A stretch of 64,000 bases of DNA from Chryseobacterium sp. JM1 (lineage in GTDB: Bacteria > Bacteroidota > Bacteroidia > Flavobacteriales > Weeksellaceae), in NCBI RefSeq assembly GCF_000737715.1, contig NZ_JPRN01000002.1, positions 248,001 through 312,000 on the forward strand, read 5' to 3'. The notes below the pieces were generated by a model. That model had not been told where the DNA came from. It was given only the letters and a program-made list of their open reading frames with translations, and ran no database searches. Position numbers and translations under genes: made by a program. Shown in pieces: positions 36,061 through 45,219 of this stretch (position 1 is the first letter of the stretch; each line of letters begins with the position of its first letter).

Positions 36061-36702
36061 TTATTCTGCTGTAGCTTCTTCTGCTGCCGGAGCTGCACCT
36101 TCTTCAGTTGCAACTTCTTCATCTTCATCATCTTCTACTGCTGCACCACCTTTCATTGCATTTCTAGACATCTTAACAGCTACTACAACTGCATTGTCAG
36201 GGTGTACAAAAGAATATCCTTCAGCTTTGATTCCTCCTACATAAAGTTTGTTACCAATTCTTAATGGAGTTACATCTACAACGATCTCGTCCGGTAAGTT
36301 AGCAGGAATAGCTTTCACTTTTAATTTTCTGAAAGACTGACGTAAAACACCACCAGCCACAACACCTTTAGAACGTCCGGTAATTCTTACAGGAACTTCC
36401 ATAACTACTGGCTTATCGTCAGATAATTGGTAGAAGTCTGCGTGTAAAATTTTGTCCGTAATTGGGTGGAACTGAATATCCTGAAGAACCGCTGGAATTG
36501 TTTTTCCGTCTAGTTCAATAGATACCGTGTGTGCTTCAGGAGTATATACTAAACCTTTGAACGCTCTTTCTTCTGCAGAGAAGTTCAATGGTGTTTCACC
36601 TCCATAAACAACACAAGGAACTAATTCAGCATCACGTAAAGCTTTTGTAGACTTTTTGCCCACGCTTTCTCTTTTTGTACCTTGAATTGTAATAGATTTC
36701 AT
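36061..36702 (-). CDS. rplY: 50S ribosomal protein L25/Ctc
   Basis: L25 binds 5S rRNA. This 213-residue long form (Ctc type) has the N-terminal beta-barrel ([24 protein letters not shown] across about 2-24) and the C-terminal TL5-like domain. It ends with an acidic Ala/Glu-rich tail ([20 protein letters not shown]) that is typical of Bacteroidota copies. It follows prs by 56 bp on the same strand, as in many Bacteroidota. Confidence 0.96.
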   Translation of the reverse strand: MKSITIQGTKRESVGKKSTKALRDAELVPCVVYGGETPLNFSAEERAFKGLVYTPEAHTVSIELDGKTIPAVLQDIQFHPITDKILHADFYQLSDDKPVVMEVPVRITGRSKGVVAGGVLRQSFRKLKVKAIPANLPDEIVVDVTPLRIGNKLYVGGIKAEGYSFVHPDNAVVVAVKMSRNAMKGGAAVEDDEDEEVATEEGAAPAAEEATAE

Positions 36703-36758
36703 TTTATAAAAAATTTAAAAATTTGTTCAGTTTAATTTTGCAACCCGCTAAAAATCAA

Positions 36759-37697
36759 TTAGATAATAAACTTACTACTGATTGATTGATGCTCATGAAC
36801 CATCTTCATAACGTCCGCAAATAATGGGGCGCAAGATAGCACTTTTATTTTAGATGACAAATTATTTTTAACAGGAATTGAGTCAGTTACAATAACTTCC
36901 AGCAATTTAGAGTTCTCAATATTCTCGTATGCTTTTCCGGAAAGTACTCCGTGAGTAGCCATCGCTCTTACTGATTTCGCTCCTTTTTCCACTAAAATAT
37001 CTGCAGCTTTGCAAAGTGTTCCCGCTGTATCGATCATGTCATCGATAAGGATTACATTTTTCCCTTCTACATCTCCGATAAGGAACATCTCTTCTACCAC
37101 ATTTGCTTTTTTTCTTTCTTTGTACGCAATTACTACTTCAGCCCCTAGGTGACCTGCATAGTTTTTCGCTCTTTTCGCACCTCCCATATCCGGAGAAGCG
37201 ATGGTAAGATTATCCAGGTTTAATGCTCTAATATAATCTACGAAAATACTAGAAGCATAAAGGTGATCTACCGGAATTTCAAAGAATCCCTGAATCTGAT
37301 CTGCGTGAAGATCCATCGTCATGATTCTTGTTGCTCCAGCTGCTGTCAATAGATTAGCAACCAGTTTTGCACCTATCGGAGCTCTTGGCTTGTCTTTTCT
37401 GTCCTGTCTTGCAAGTCCGAAATAAGGGATTACAACAGTAATGCTTTTTGCGGAAGCTCTTTTCGCTGCATCAATCATCAATAGAAGTTCTAAAAGATTG
37501 TCTGCTGGCGGGAAGGTAGATCCGATTAGGAAAACTCTTCCTCCTCTTACAGATTCATCCAGAACAGGCTCGAATTCCCCGTCGCTGAACTCCTGAAAGT
37601 TGATTTTTCCTAACTCTTTCCCATAATGTTGGGCAATTTTTTCTGCCAAGTCCTTACTGGTTCTTGTACAAAATAGATAACTTAACTGATCGGCCAT
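36759..37697 (-). CDS. prs: ribose-phosphate pyrophosphokinase
   Basis: Prs makes PRPP from ribose-5-phosphate and ATP, feeding purine, pyrimidine, His and NAD synthesis. The 312-residue class I enzyme shows FSDGEFEPVLDESVRGG, the KDKPRAPIGAKL flexible loop, the TMDLHADQIQGFF metal site and the PRPP loop VILIDDMIDTAGT. A promoter lies 20 bp upstream and rplY follows. It provides the co-substrate of Apt, encoded at 62484. Confidence 0.97.
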   Translation of the reverse strand: MADQLSYLFCTRTSKDLAEKIAQHYGKELGKINFQEFSDGEFEPVLDESVRGGRVFLIGSTFPPADNLLELLLMIDAAKRASAKSITVVIPYFGLARQDRKDKPRAPIGAKLVANLLTAAGATRIMTMDLHADQIQGFFEIPVDHLYASSIFVDYIRALNLDNLTIASPDMGGAKRAKNYAGHLGAEVVIAYKERKKANVVEEMFLIGDVEGKNVILIDDMIDTAGTLCKAADILVEKGAKSVRAMATHGVLSGKAYENIENSKLLEVIVTDSIPVKNNLSSKIKVLSCAPLFADVMKMVHEHQSISSKFII

Positions 37698-37717
37698 TTT
37701 TACTTTTTAAAGATTTG

Positions 37718-37725
37718 CAAATTTA
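37718..37725 (-). promoter_or_regulatory. -7 element of prs
   Basis: TAAATTTG on the minus strand, 21 bp before the prs ATG and directly after the preceding gene's terminator T-run. Confidence 0.6.
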
Positions 37726-37757
37726 AAAAAAAACCACAAGAATTACTCTTGTGGTTT
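37726..37757 (-). terminator. terminator of the SGNH-hydrolase gene
   Basis: AAACCACAAG at 37748-37757 (minus reading) pairs with CTTGTGGTTT at 37731-37740, followed by a long T run; it overlaps the prs promoter zone. Confidence 0.85.
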
Positions 37758-37781
37758 CTAAGTTTTTATTTTCCTGTATGA

Positions 37782-39344
37782 TTACGGGAATTTCACTCCT
37801 GAATATTTATTAGGATCTACCTGTGGTAACGTAGATTTATACTTCGCGTTGATCGATTTGATAAATTCATTCGCAATCACTGCGTAGCCTCTTCCTGTAA
37901 GGTGAACCCCATCAAGAGAGAAAGCTCCTCCGGTTACAAATTTAGCCGTATACTTTACCCCATCGAAGGTAATTCCAGACTTTCCATTAAGCTCAATCAT
38001 TTTAGCATTACCGTCTACAAAAGCCAGTCCATAAGAATCAGCCAGTGATTTGATAGATGCATTGTAAGCATCTACTGCCGTCTTCACATAAGAAGCTTCT
38101 GTTTTTGTTAATACATGCTGATTTTGCAGTGGATAAGAAATTCCATACACATTCACAGGTGCCGGTGCTCCTGGCGCAACAGTTCCAATTAAAGAACTTG
38201 TTGTAAGAAGGACATAATCATCTGCTGTAGCCTGTCTCGCCTGTCCGAAGATTAGCCCAAACGCCGCTGCTGTAGGCGCTCCTAAAGAAGGAGTCAAAGC
38301 AGCAGTAAGCTGTGCCCCCAGATCCGTAAGTGCAACATCCTTGATTAAAACAGGGTTGGAAGAAGTAGAAGAAAGTAAATTAATTCTGTCTCCAGCTCCG
38401 AAAGCCGTAAGCGCCTGCTTCAATGGCCCGTATAAACTTGCGTTAAGTGTCGCTAAATTCGCTCCTAATGTTGTAGGTGTTAAAGGATTGTAAGGAACTG
38501 TTGTAAAGAAAGGAATAGAAGTAACGTAAGGAATATTTCCAATCACTCCTTTTGTGGTTCCTACACTTTTAAGACCATCCAGCACACCTTTAATAGATCC
38601 TGCTACAAGATTAGGATCAGAAATATCGTTTGATTTATAAGTTAATGGATTTACATTTCCAGTCTGAACTACCGCCGGCGTATAAGTCGTAACGGTTCCT
38701 ACAGTCTGAGAATTCGTTCCTCCGTTCGTAGCATAAGATAATACATCATTATTTCCAATCCAAAGAGAGAAGAATGTTGGTTTTTGAGCTTTGGCATCCT
38801 CTAAAACAGAAGTTCCTGCAGAAGAAGCAAATCTCACAAAATATGGATTGGCAGCTCCTAAAGGAACATTAGCCAAACTTCCGTAACCTGGCGCGACCAA
38901 GTGGAAAGACTTCGCTCCCGGAACCCCCATATTCTGGTAAGGTCTGCCGGCGCTCACATCATCCAACGCCGCAGCAGGGCTGCTTGGAACCGGACTTAAA
39001 CTTCCGCTGGAAGTCACCGTAAGATTCAGTTTACCAGGAAAACCTGGCAGTCCAATAAATCCACCTACATCATTAGGCATCAAAGGTTGCTTAAATGCAC
39101 CACCGCCAGCCAGTTTCATCTGCATAGCGATGATACTTGGATAGGATTCATTTTGTCCACTGCTGTAAAGTGCTCCATCTCTGTAACCGGAAGTTAAAGA
39201 GTTCCCCAAAGCAACATAATTGGAAAAGTTGGCTTCTCCGCTTGTCACCTGGATATCTTTTACATCAGTATCAAAATCATTCTCACAGCTTGTTGTCAAA
39301 AGAAGTGCGGAAACGGCAAGTGTTGATATTATAATTTTTTTCAT
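37782..39344 (-). CDS. SGNH/GDSL-hydrolase family lipoprotein
   Basis: A 520-residue lipoprotein (lipobox LLLTTSC, C20). Block I reads ALGNSLTSGY with the nucleophile near S49, block III is WIGNNDVL and block V is DGVHLTGRGYAVIA. These are the SGNH esterase/lipase landmarks. It lies 10 bp after a FadL-type porin gene on the same strand; that pairing suggests hydrolysis of long-chain esters at the outer membrane and uptake of the products through the porin. The substrate is inferred, not shown. Confidence 0.88.
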   Translation of the reverse strand: MKKIIISTLAVSALLLTTSCENDFDTDVKDIQVTSGEANFSNYVALGNSLTSGYRDGALYSSGQNESYPSIIAMQMKLAGGGAFKQPLMPNDVGGFIGLPGFPGKLNLTVTSSGSLSPVPSSPAAALDDVSAGRPYQNMGVPGAKSFHLVAPGYGSLANVPLGAANPYFVRFASSAGTSVLEDAKAQKPTFFSLWIGNNDVLSYATNGGTNSQTVGTVTTYTPAVVQTGNVNPLTYKSNDISDPNLVAGSIKGVLDGLKSVGTTKGVIGNIPYVTSIPFFTTVPYNPLTPTTLGANLATLNASLYGPLKQALTAFGAGDRINLLSSTSSNPVLIKDVALTDLGAQLTAALTPSLGAPTAAAFGLIFGQARQATADDYVLLTTSSLIGTVAPGAPAPVNVYGISYPLQNQHVLTKTEASYVKTAVDAYNASIKSLADSYGLAFVDGNAKMIELNGKSGITFDGVKYTAKFVTGGAFSLDGVHLTGRGYAVIANEFIKSINAKYKSTLPQVDPNKYSGVKFP

Positions 39345-39354
39345 AGTCTTTCAA

Positions 39355-40593
39355 TTAAAAAGGGTTGTACGATAAACCTAAACCAAAGTAGAATGCCTGA
39401 GCTTTTGCCTGTCCGTTAAATCCAATGGCTGCATTTCTTACATCTCTGGCTTGAGGCAGTGCATATCCACCTGCTAAATCCACTCCAAACTGCTTCAATT
39501 TAAACCCAACACCTCCTGTAATTACATAGGTATTGAATGAAGGAGTTTCCGGAATAAAGTGATCATCCGTATAGGGAGACTCATCATAATAAGCACCCAA
39601 ACGTCCGAAGATCATATCTGTGAATGCATACTGAGTACCCAATCTGAATGTTTTGGAATTTCTGAAGTTTTTAGGAGCAACCAATACGGTAGGATCTGGC
39701 TGATTCCCTACTGGGGCATTAGCAAAATCTAAAGTAAGTTTGCTGTATCTCTCCCATCCATGGTAGTTAAAGTCAGCTGAAATCAACCATTTTGGGGTCA
39801 CTTTATACGTTAAACCAATTGTATATTCTTCTACCAAAGGAAGTGTTGCTGTAAATTTATCCTGTCCTGTACTTGGATCAAGACCTAACAGAGGATAAAT
39901 AGCTGCTGAAGGGAACTGGAACGTAGCGGTTCCTTTTTTCGCCTTCATATCTATAGGGGAACGGTAAGCGATACTTACATCTAATTTTGGATCTGGTCTG
40001 AAATAGAAACCGAATCCATACCCGCTTCCGCTGGCTTTTTCGTCTTTAATGTTCAACTCGCCGCCAAACTGTGTTACGGCTTTGTCCCAGTCTACTTTAC
40101 CTTTAGCATAAATATAACTTGCCCCAAAAGACACCCAAGGAGCCAGTTTTACAGAGACCATCGGTTGGAAATAGAAACTTTTCAGTTCCAGCTTCTGCAC
40201 CAGTTCTCTTCCTTCCCAGTCGCTTGGCCACTCAATCGTACTTCCGAAAGGGGTACTGAAACTGAAACCAACGGAAAGGTTCTCTATAGGTCTATAAGCC
40301 ACTGCAGCATATAACGGAGTCCCTATAGGATTATCTGTGGATGTACTCTGTAGTGTATTCAAGTTTTGAAAAGTAACTTTATTACTTGCACCAAACCCTC
40401 CTGCCACTATACTCAGTTTAGAAGGAATGAATGACATACCCGCTGGGTTAAAGAATGCCACACTTGCATCTTCGGCATGAGCACTAGTATGCGCCATTGC
40501 CAATTGTTTCACTCCCTGCAGAGATACCCTGAAGCCTCCTGCGTAAGATAAAACACCCGCCAATAAAGCAGTTGATACTAATATTTTTTTCAT
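39355..40593 (-). CDS. OmpP1/FadL/TodX outer-membrane transporter
   Basis: A 412-residue beta-barrel for hydrophobic molecules. The signal peptide is followed by the FadL-type N-terminal hatch: GGFRVSLQGVKQLAMAHTSA and EDASVAFFNPAGMS. The barrel ends in an aromatic-rich C-terminus (FYFGLGLSYNPF). It starts the two-gene unit with the SGNH-hydrolase lipoprotein. It has TATATTTG as -7 element on its strand at 40613-40620. Confidence 0.93.
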   Translation of the reverse strand: MKKILVSTALLAGVLSYAGGFRVSLQGVKQLAMAHTSAHAEDASVAFFNPAGMSFIPSKLSIVAGGFGASNKVTFQNLNTLQSTSTDNPIGTPLYAAVAYRPIENLSVGFSFSTPFGSTIEWPSDWEGRELVQKLELKSFYFQPMVSVKLAPWVSFGASYIYAKGKVDWDKAVTQFGGELNIKDEKASGSGYGFGFYFRPDPKLDVSIAYRSPIDMKAKKGTATFQFPSAAIYPLLGLDPSTGQDKFTATLPLVEEYTIGLTYKVTPKWLISADFNYHGWERYSKLTLDFANAPVGNQPDPTVLVAPKNFRNSKTFRLGTQYAFTDMIFGRLGAYYDESPYTDDHFIPETPSFNTYVITGGVGFKLKQFGVDLAGGYALPQARDVRNAAIGFNGQAKAQAFYFGLGLSYNPF

Positions 40594-40612
40594 AGACTGT
40601 TATTATATAACC

Positions 40613-40620
40613 CAAATATA
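40613..40620 (-). promoter_or_regulatory. -7 element of the FadL-type gene
   Basis: TATATTTG on the minus strand, 20 bp upstream of the ATG. Confidence 0.55.
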
Positions 40621-40820
40621 AAATTATTTTGAATACGCCTGTTAATATTTCTTAATATTTTAAACAATATCTTAAAAGAAAATTATGTTTAAAATAGCAC
40701 TTTAGAAATACATTCACTTAAACACATACTGCATAGTAACTTATCAAGTTTTTATGGATCGCATATTTTTCACGTTTAATGTTAAACAATAGCGATATTG
40801 AATATTTAAGTATTTTAGAA

Positions 40821-40849
40821 TTGCATAAAGATAAATTTACATAAATTTG
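40821..40849 (+). promoter_or_regulatory. promoter of ricT-gldH-PBP1A
   Basis: TTG at 40821-40823, an 18-bp spacer and TAAATTTG at 40842-40849, with the ATG 22 bp downstream. Confidence 0.7.
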
Positions 40850-40871
40850 CAAGATTATAAAAAATAGTTAT

Positions 40872-42302
40872 ATGAGTTGTGGATGCAAAACATCCGGCGA
40901 TTCTGCCCATTCTTGCGGACCCAAGAAAACCGCGAATGGTTGTGAAAGTGTAAATACCTGTGGTAATAGTTATAAATTAAGTGTTTTCGATTGGCTTTCT
41001 AACATCAACAACCCCGCATCGAACAGGTGCGACCTTGTGGAAGTTAGATTTAAAAATGACAGAAAATCGTTTTATAGAAATGTAAATAATATTCCTTTAC
41101 ATATAGGTAGCGTAGTAACAGTAGAATCGAGTCCCGGACACGATGTAGGCGTTGTAAGCCTCACCGGAGAATTAGTAAAGATTCAGATGAAAAAGAAAAA
41201 ATTTCCTGAAGAATCGATACTCAAAATATACAGACAGGCCAACCAGAAGGACCTTGAGGTCTGGCAGGAAGCCAGAAAAAAAGAAGACGGCGTAAAACTG
41301 GAAGCCAGAAAGATCGCCCATAGAATAGGTCTTGAAATGAAAGTTACTGATGTAGAATATCAGGGAGACTCTTCAAAGATCACATTTTATTATACGGCTG
41401 ATAACCGGGTGGATTTCAGACAGTTGATCAAAGAATACGCTGGTGCTTTCAGAACAAAAATCGATATGAAGCAGATCGGTTTCAGACAGGAAGCCGCAAA
41501 AGTTGGAGGTATCGGATCATGTGGAAGAGAACTTTGCTGTTCAACATGGCTGACCGATTTCAGATCTGTGAATACCAATGTCGCCAGATATCAGCAACTG
41601 AGCATTAACCCGCAAAAACTTGCAGGACAGTGTGGTAAATTGAAATGTTGTCTTAATTACGAACTGGACAGCTACCTTGATGCATTAAGCCACTTCCCTT
41701 CTTCATCCACCACGCTGGACACGGAAAAAGGAAGAGCATTCTGTATCAAAATTGACGTTTTCAAAAAGAAAATGTGGTTTGCTTATGTAGACAGCTCAAT
41801 GGCCTGGTATGACTTTGACATTGATCTTGTTAAGAAATTAATCGCAAAAAATAAGAAAGGCGAAAGAACCCCTCCTCTGGAAGATCTGAAACAACCTGAT
41901 ATTCCGGTTCAAAGCATTGACCTGATCCAGGAAAACAACGTGGACAGATTCGAAAAGAAAAACAGAGGAAACAATAGGAACAGAAACCAAAACAGGCCGA
42001 ACAATAACGGACAAAACCAGGGAGCACAGCAGGGACAAAGCCAGGGACCTAAGAAAAACAGACCGGAAAGGACTGAAAGAACAGAGAGACCTGACAGACC
42101 GGAAAGAGCTGAAAATCCTAATGCTAATGCCAACTCCGGAAATCAGCCAAGGCCACAACAGAAACCGCAGCCCAAACCGCAACAGCCAAAAGCACAGGTA
42201 GAAAAGACAGATGCTCCTTCTGATCCTGAGAAAAAACAGCAGAACCCGAACAAGAAAAATTTTAAAAAGAAATATCCTCCAAAAAAAGATAAAAATGCGT
42301 AA
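40872..42302 (+). CDS. ricT: PSP1-domain protein, RicT (YaaT) homologue
   Basis: The core (about 45-330) is a PSP1 domain with the RicT cysteines in GIGSCGRELCCSTW and GQCGKLKCCLNYE, which in Bacillus RicT take part in Fe-S binding within the RicA-RicF-RicT complex acting with RNase Y. The N-terminal 30 residues hold five extra cysteines (C3, C5, C15, C24, C30). The C-terminal 115 or so residues are a disordered Asn/Arg/Gln/Pro/Lys-rich tail with RTERTERPDRPER repeats. The stop overlaps gldH by 8 bp. A role in RNA processing is inferred. Confidence 0.9.
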   Translation: MSCGCKTSGDSAHSCGPKKTANGCESVNTCGNSYKLSVFDWLSNINNPASNRCDLVEVRFKNDRKSFYRNVNNIPLHIGSVVTVESSPGHDVGVVSLTGELVKIQMKKKKFPEESILKIYRQANQKDLEVWQEARKKEDGVKLEARKIAHRIGLEMKVTDVEYQGDSSKITFYYTADNRVDFRQLIKEYAGAFRTKIDMKQIGFRQEAAKVGGIGSCGRELCCSTWLTDFRSVNTNVARYQQLSINPQKLAGQCGKLKCCLNYELDSYLDALSHFPSSSTTLDTEKGRAFCIKIDVFKKKMWFAYVDSSMAWYDFDIDLVKKLIAKNKKGERTPPLEDLKQPDIPVQSIDLIQENNVDRFEKKNRGNNRNRNQNRPNNNGQNQGAQQGQSQGPKKNRPERTERTERPDRPERAENPNANANSGNQPRPQQKPQPKPQQPKAQVEKTDAPSDPEKKQQNPNKKNFKKKYPPKKDKNA

Positions 42303-42759
42303 AATTTTAGGATTATTACCTCTTATCCTTTTCTTTAGCTGCCAATCTTCCTCGGAAGAAAACGTCATCATGAATTCCGTTAACAACAAATGGAATAAGA
42401 AAAGTGAGCAAAAATTTAATCTTGAAGTTTCAGATCCGCAGAATCCTAAAAATATTATATTTGTCGTAAGAAATAACAATACGTATCCTTACAGCAATAT
42501 AAGATTTATTGTAAACTTCACCAATCTGCAGAACAAAAAGAAGGAAACAGACACCCTGAATTACGTTCTGGCAAAACCAAACGGCGAATGGCTTGGTACA
42601 GGTTTTGGTGATACGAAGGAAGCATTATTTCAGTATAAATTGAACTATAAATTTCCGGGAAAGGGCAAGTATGAAATCAGCCTGACACAGGCGATGAGGA
42701 ATGACAACCTTCCGGGAATTGAAGATGTTGGAGTAAAACTAGAAACGGCTAAACCGTAA
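42295..42759 (+). CDS. gldH: gliding motility lipoprotein GldH
   Basis: GldH is a lipoprotein needed for gliding in Flavobacterium and is widespread with T9SS genes. The ATG at 42295 gives a lipobox at C16 (LILFFSC) and 154 residues, the family size. Motifs include NTYPYSNIRFIV, GEWLGTGFGD and the C-terminal QAMRNDNLPGIEDVG. An upstream in-frame ATG lies inside ricT and is rejected. It overlaps ricT and is 6 bp from the PBP gene. Chryseobacterium is usually non-gliding, so a secretion-related role is likely. Confidence 0.9.
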   Translation: MRKILGLLPLILFFSCQSSSEENVIMNSVNNKWNKKSEQKFNLEVSDPQNPKNIIFVVRNNNTYPYSNIRFIVNFTNLQNKKKETDTLNYVLAKPNGEWLGTGFGDTKEALFQYKLNYKFPGKGKYEISLTQAMRNDNLPGIEDVGVKLETAKP

Positions 42760-42765
42760 CCATCA

Positions 42766-45144
42766 ATGGAAGACAACAGAAAAAACGCAGGAAATAAGGG
42801 AAAAACCTTCCCTCTTCCTCCCAAAAAGAACAAAAATACCTCTTGGAAAAGATGGGTTAAATTTATTTGGATTGGACTCATTGCGGTCGTTTTAGGTATT
42901 TCAGGACTTTTCTTTGCCGTTTCCCAGGGCTTTCTTGGAGAAATGCCGGATGTAAAAGAACTGGAAAACCCTGATATCTATGTGGCTTCTGAAATCATTT
43001 CATCAGACGGAGTTTTGCTTGGAAAATTTGAGAAAGAAAAAACGCAGCCCATCACTTATAAACAGCTTCCGCCTTATCTTATCTATGCTTTGCAGGCAAA
43101 GGAAGATGAGCGTTTCAAAGAGCACTCAGGAATTGATTTAAAGTCTATTCTGAGAGCTGTACGATACGGAGGTGACAGAGGTGGAGGTTCTACCATCACA
43201 CAGCAGTTAGCTAAGTTATTATTTACCAAAGAGCCTTCTAAAAACCCGATCAAAAGGGTGATCCAAAAATTAAAGGAATGGTCTGTTGCGGTAAGTTTAG
43301 AGAAACGATATACCAAAGAAGAAATCATTACGCTTTATTTCAATAAGTTCGACTTTACCTATAATGCGAATGGTATTGAAATGGCTTCCAAGATTTATTT
43401 TAATAAAACCACTTCAGAACTTACGCTTCCGGAAACAGCAGTTTTTGTAGCAATGTTAGAAGCTCCGATTGCCAATAACCCTATGAGAAATCCTGAACGT
43501 GCGAAGCGCAGAAGGGATGTTGTTTTACAGCAAATGTTTGAAACTGGGTATATCGATCAGGCGACTTATGACAAAGCAGTAGGTACACCCGTTGAGACAG
43601 ATTATCACCCAATTAAAAACATTAGTGATGACTACTCTGCTTATTATAAGTTTTATTTAAGAAAAGAAATCGACAAATATCTTGAAGGTTATGAAAAAGA
43701 AACCGGCAAGAAACTTAATCTTTACAAAGACGGTTTAAAAATATATGTGACTCTTGATTCAAAAATGCAGAAGTATGCAGAAGAGGCGATCAAGGAGCAC
43801 TTAACAGACCTTCAAAAAAGATTTGACGCAGAACAGAGAGGCAGAAAAAACAGACCTTTCTACTACCTTACAGATAAGCAGGTAACGAGTGTGATGAGTC
43901 AGGCCATGAAGAGAACCGGCCGTTACAAGCAACTGAAAGCCGCAGGAGTTCCTGAAGATTCTATTTTAATGGAATTCCATAAACCCATCAAAACTTCCCG
44001 TTTTACGTGGAGTGGAGAGGAAGAGGTGGAAATGTCACCTTGGGATTCTATCAGATACCACAAACAGATTGCACAGGCAGGCTTAATGTCTATGGTTCCT
44101 GGAAGTGGAGAGATCAAAGCGTGGGTAGGTGGTATAGACTGGCAGCATTTCCAGTATGACCACATCAAACAGGGGAAAAGACAGGTAGGATCTACCTTCA
44201 AACCTTTCGTTTATGCTACTGCGATTATGAAACTGGGTATGACTCCATGTTCAACGGTTTCTAACGGGACTTACGACCACAAAGGATGGCATGTTCCGGG
44301 AAGAGGCGGAATGCTGACGTTAAAAGATGCATTGGCTCACTCTCAAAACCCCGTAGCGGCACGTCTTATTGAAATGACAGGTGTAGATGCTGTTATCCAG
44401 ACGGCAAGAGATCTGGGAGTAACAGAAGATATTCCAAGAAACAATACCATTGCCTTAGGCTCATCAGATATCACCATCTATGAAATGCTGGGTGCCTACA
44501 GTACTTTCGCCAACTACGGAAACTACAACAAACCGGAGATGATCTGGAGAATTGAAGATGCCAACGGAAGGGTAATTAAGGAAGTGAATGTAGAGCCGAA
44601 AGAAGTCATGAACCCAATGTATGCATACACCATGATCGAACTGATGAAAGGTGTTGCCCAATACGGTACGGCTTCCGGAGAACTGGGAAGAAGAGGAATT
44701 TCAAAAGGTGTTGAGATTGCTGCTAAAACAGGTACGACACAGAACAACTCTGACGGTTGGTTTATGGGAATCACTCCAAAACTGGCAACAGGAGCCTGGG
44801 TAGGATGGGAAGACAGAGCAACTCACTTCTTTGGAACCGGTGAAGGTCAGGGTGCGAAAATGGCATTGCCGATCTGGGCGATCTTTATGAAGAAAGTCTG
44901 GGCAGACAAGTCACTGGGAATTACCCCTGATGATAAGTTTATCAGACCATCAGACTGGAAAGACGGATGTTCAAACCTGAAAGGCCTCGGTGAAGGATAT
45001 GGAGACGACGGAGGACTTCAGACTATTGATGAGATCAAAAATCCAAGACCTGCAGATCCAACTCCAAAAAACAACACAGACAAGAAAGAGGAAAACATCA
45101 ATGACAATCTTCACTCCACTGATGAGGTAGATTTCAATAAATAA
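42766..45144 (+). CDS. mrcA: class A penicillin-binding protein (PBP1A type)
   Basis: A bifunctional glycan polymerase and cross-linking enzyme of 792 residues. After a basic cytoplasmic stretch and TM helix (about 27-50), the GT51 domain shows KEDERFKEHSGID and GGGSTITQQLAKLLF. The transpeptidase has STFK (in VGSTFKPFVY), SQN (AHSQNPVAARL) and KTGT (AAKTGTTQNNSDGWF). The C-terminal end is polar and Asn/Lys-rich. It is the third gene of the ricT-gldH unit. Confidence 0.95.
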   Translation: MEDNRKNAGNKGKTFPLPPKKNKNTSWKRWVKFIWIGLIAVVLGISGLFFAVSQGFLGEMPDVKELENPDIYVASEIISSDGVLLGKFEKEKTQPITYKQLPPYLIYALQAKEDERFKEHSGIDLKSILRAVRYGGDRGGGSTITQQLAKLLFTKEPSKNPIKRVIQKLKEWSVAVSLEKRYTKEEIITLYFNKFDFTYNANGIEMASKIYFNKTTSELTLPETAVFVAMLEAPIANNPMRNPERAKRRRDVVLQQMFETGYIDQATYDKAVGTPVETDYHPIKNISDDYSAYYKFYLRKEIDKYLEGYEKETGKKLNLYKDGLKIYVTLDSKMQKYAEEAIKEHLTDLQKRFDAEQRGRKNRPFYYLTDKQVTSVMSQAMKRTGRYKQLKAAGVPEDSILMEFHKPIKTSRFTWSGEEEVEMSPWDSIRYHKQIAQAGLMSMVPGSGEIKAWVGGIDWQHFQYDHIKQGKRQVGSTFKPFVYATAIMKLGMTPCSTVSNGTYDHKGWHVPGRGGMLTLKDALAHSQNPVAARLIEMTGVDAVIQTARDLGVTEDIPRNNTIALGSSDITIYEMLGAYSTFANYGNYNKPEMIWRIEDANGRVIKEVNVEPKEVMNPMYAYTMIELMKGVAQYGTASGELGRRGISKGVEIAAKTGTTQNNSDGWFMGITPKLATGAWVGWEDRATHFFGTGEGQGAKMALPIWAIFMKKVWADKSLGITPDDKFIRPSDWKDGCSNLKGLGEGYGDDGGLQTIDEIKNPRPADPTPKNNTDKKEENINDNLHSTDEVDFNK

Positions 45145-45164
45145 ATTCTCTTTTAGAAATACAC

Positions 45165-45198
45165 AAGACCTTTCAATTATTTGGAAGGTCTTTTCTTT
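45165..45198 (+). terminator. terminator after mrcA
   Basis: AAGACCTTTCAA (45165-45176) pairs with TTGGAAGGTCTT (45181-45192) with one U-G pair, then T-rich sequence. Confidence 0.85.
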
Positions 45199-45207
45199 TA
45201 TAATTAA

Positions 45208-45215
45208 TACCTTTG
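45208..45215 (+). promoter_or_regulatory. -7 element of selO
   Basis: TACCTTTG ends four bases before the selO ATG, so the mRNA should be nearly leaderless. A possible -33 TTG (45181-45183) is inside the preceding terminator stem, with a long 24-bp spacer. Confidence 0.55.
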
Positions 45216-45219
45216 ATCT

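Noticed and set aside
41838..42479. 213-codon antisense frame, Leu/Phe/Arg-rich, with another in a second frame
   Set aside because: These mirror the low-complexity tail of ricT and the start of gldH; no promoter or domain.
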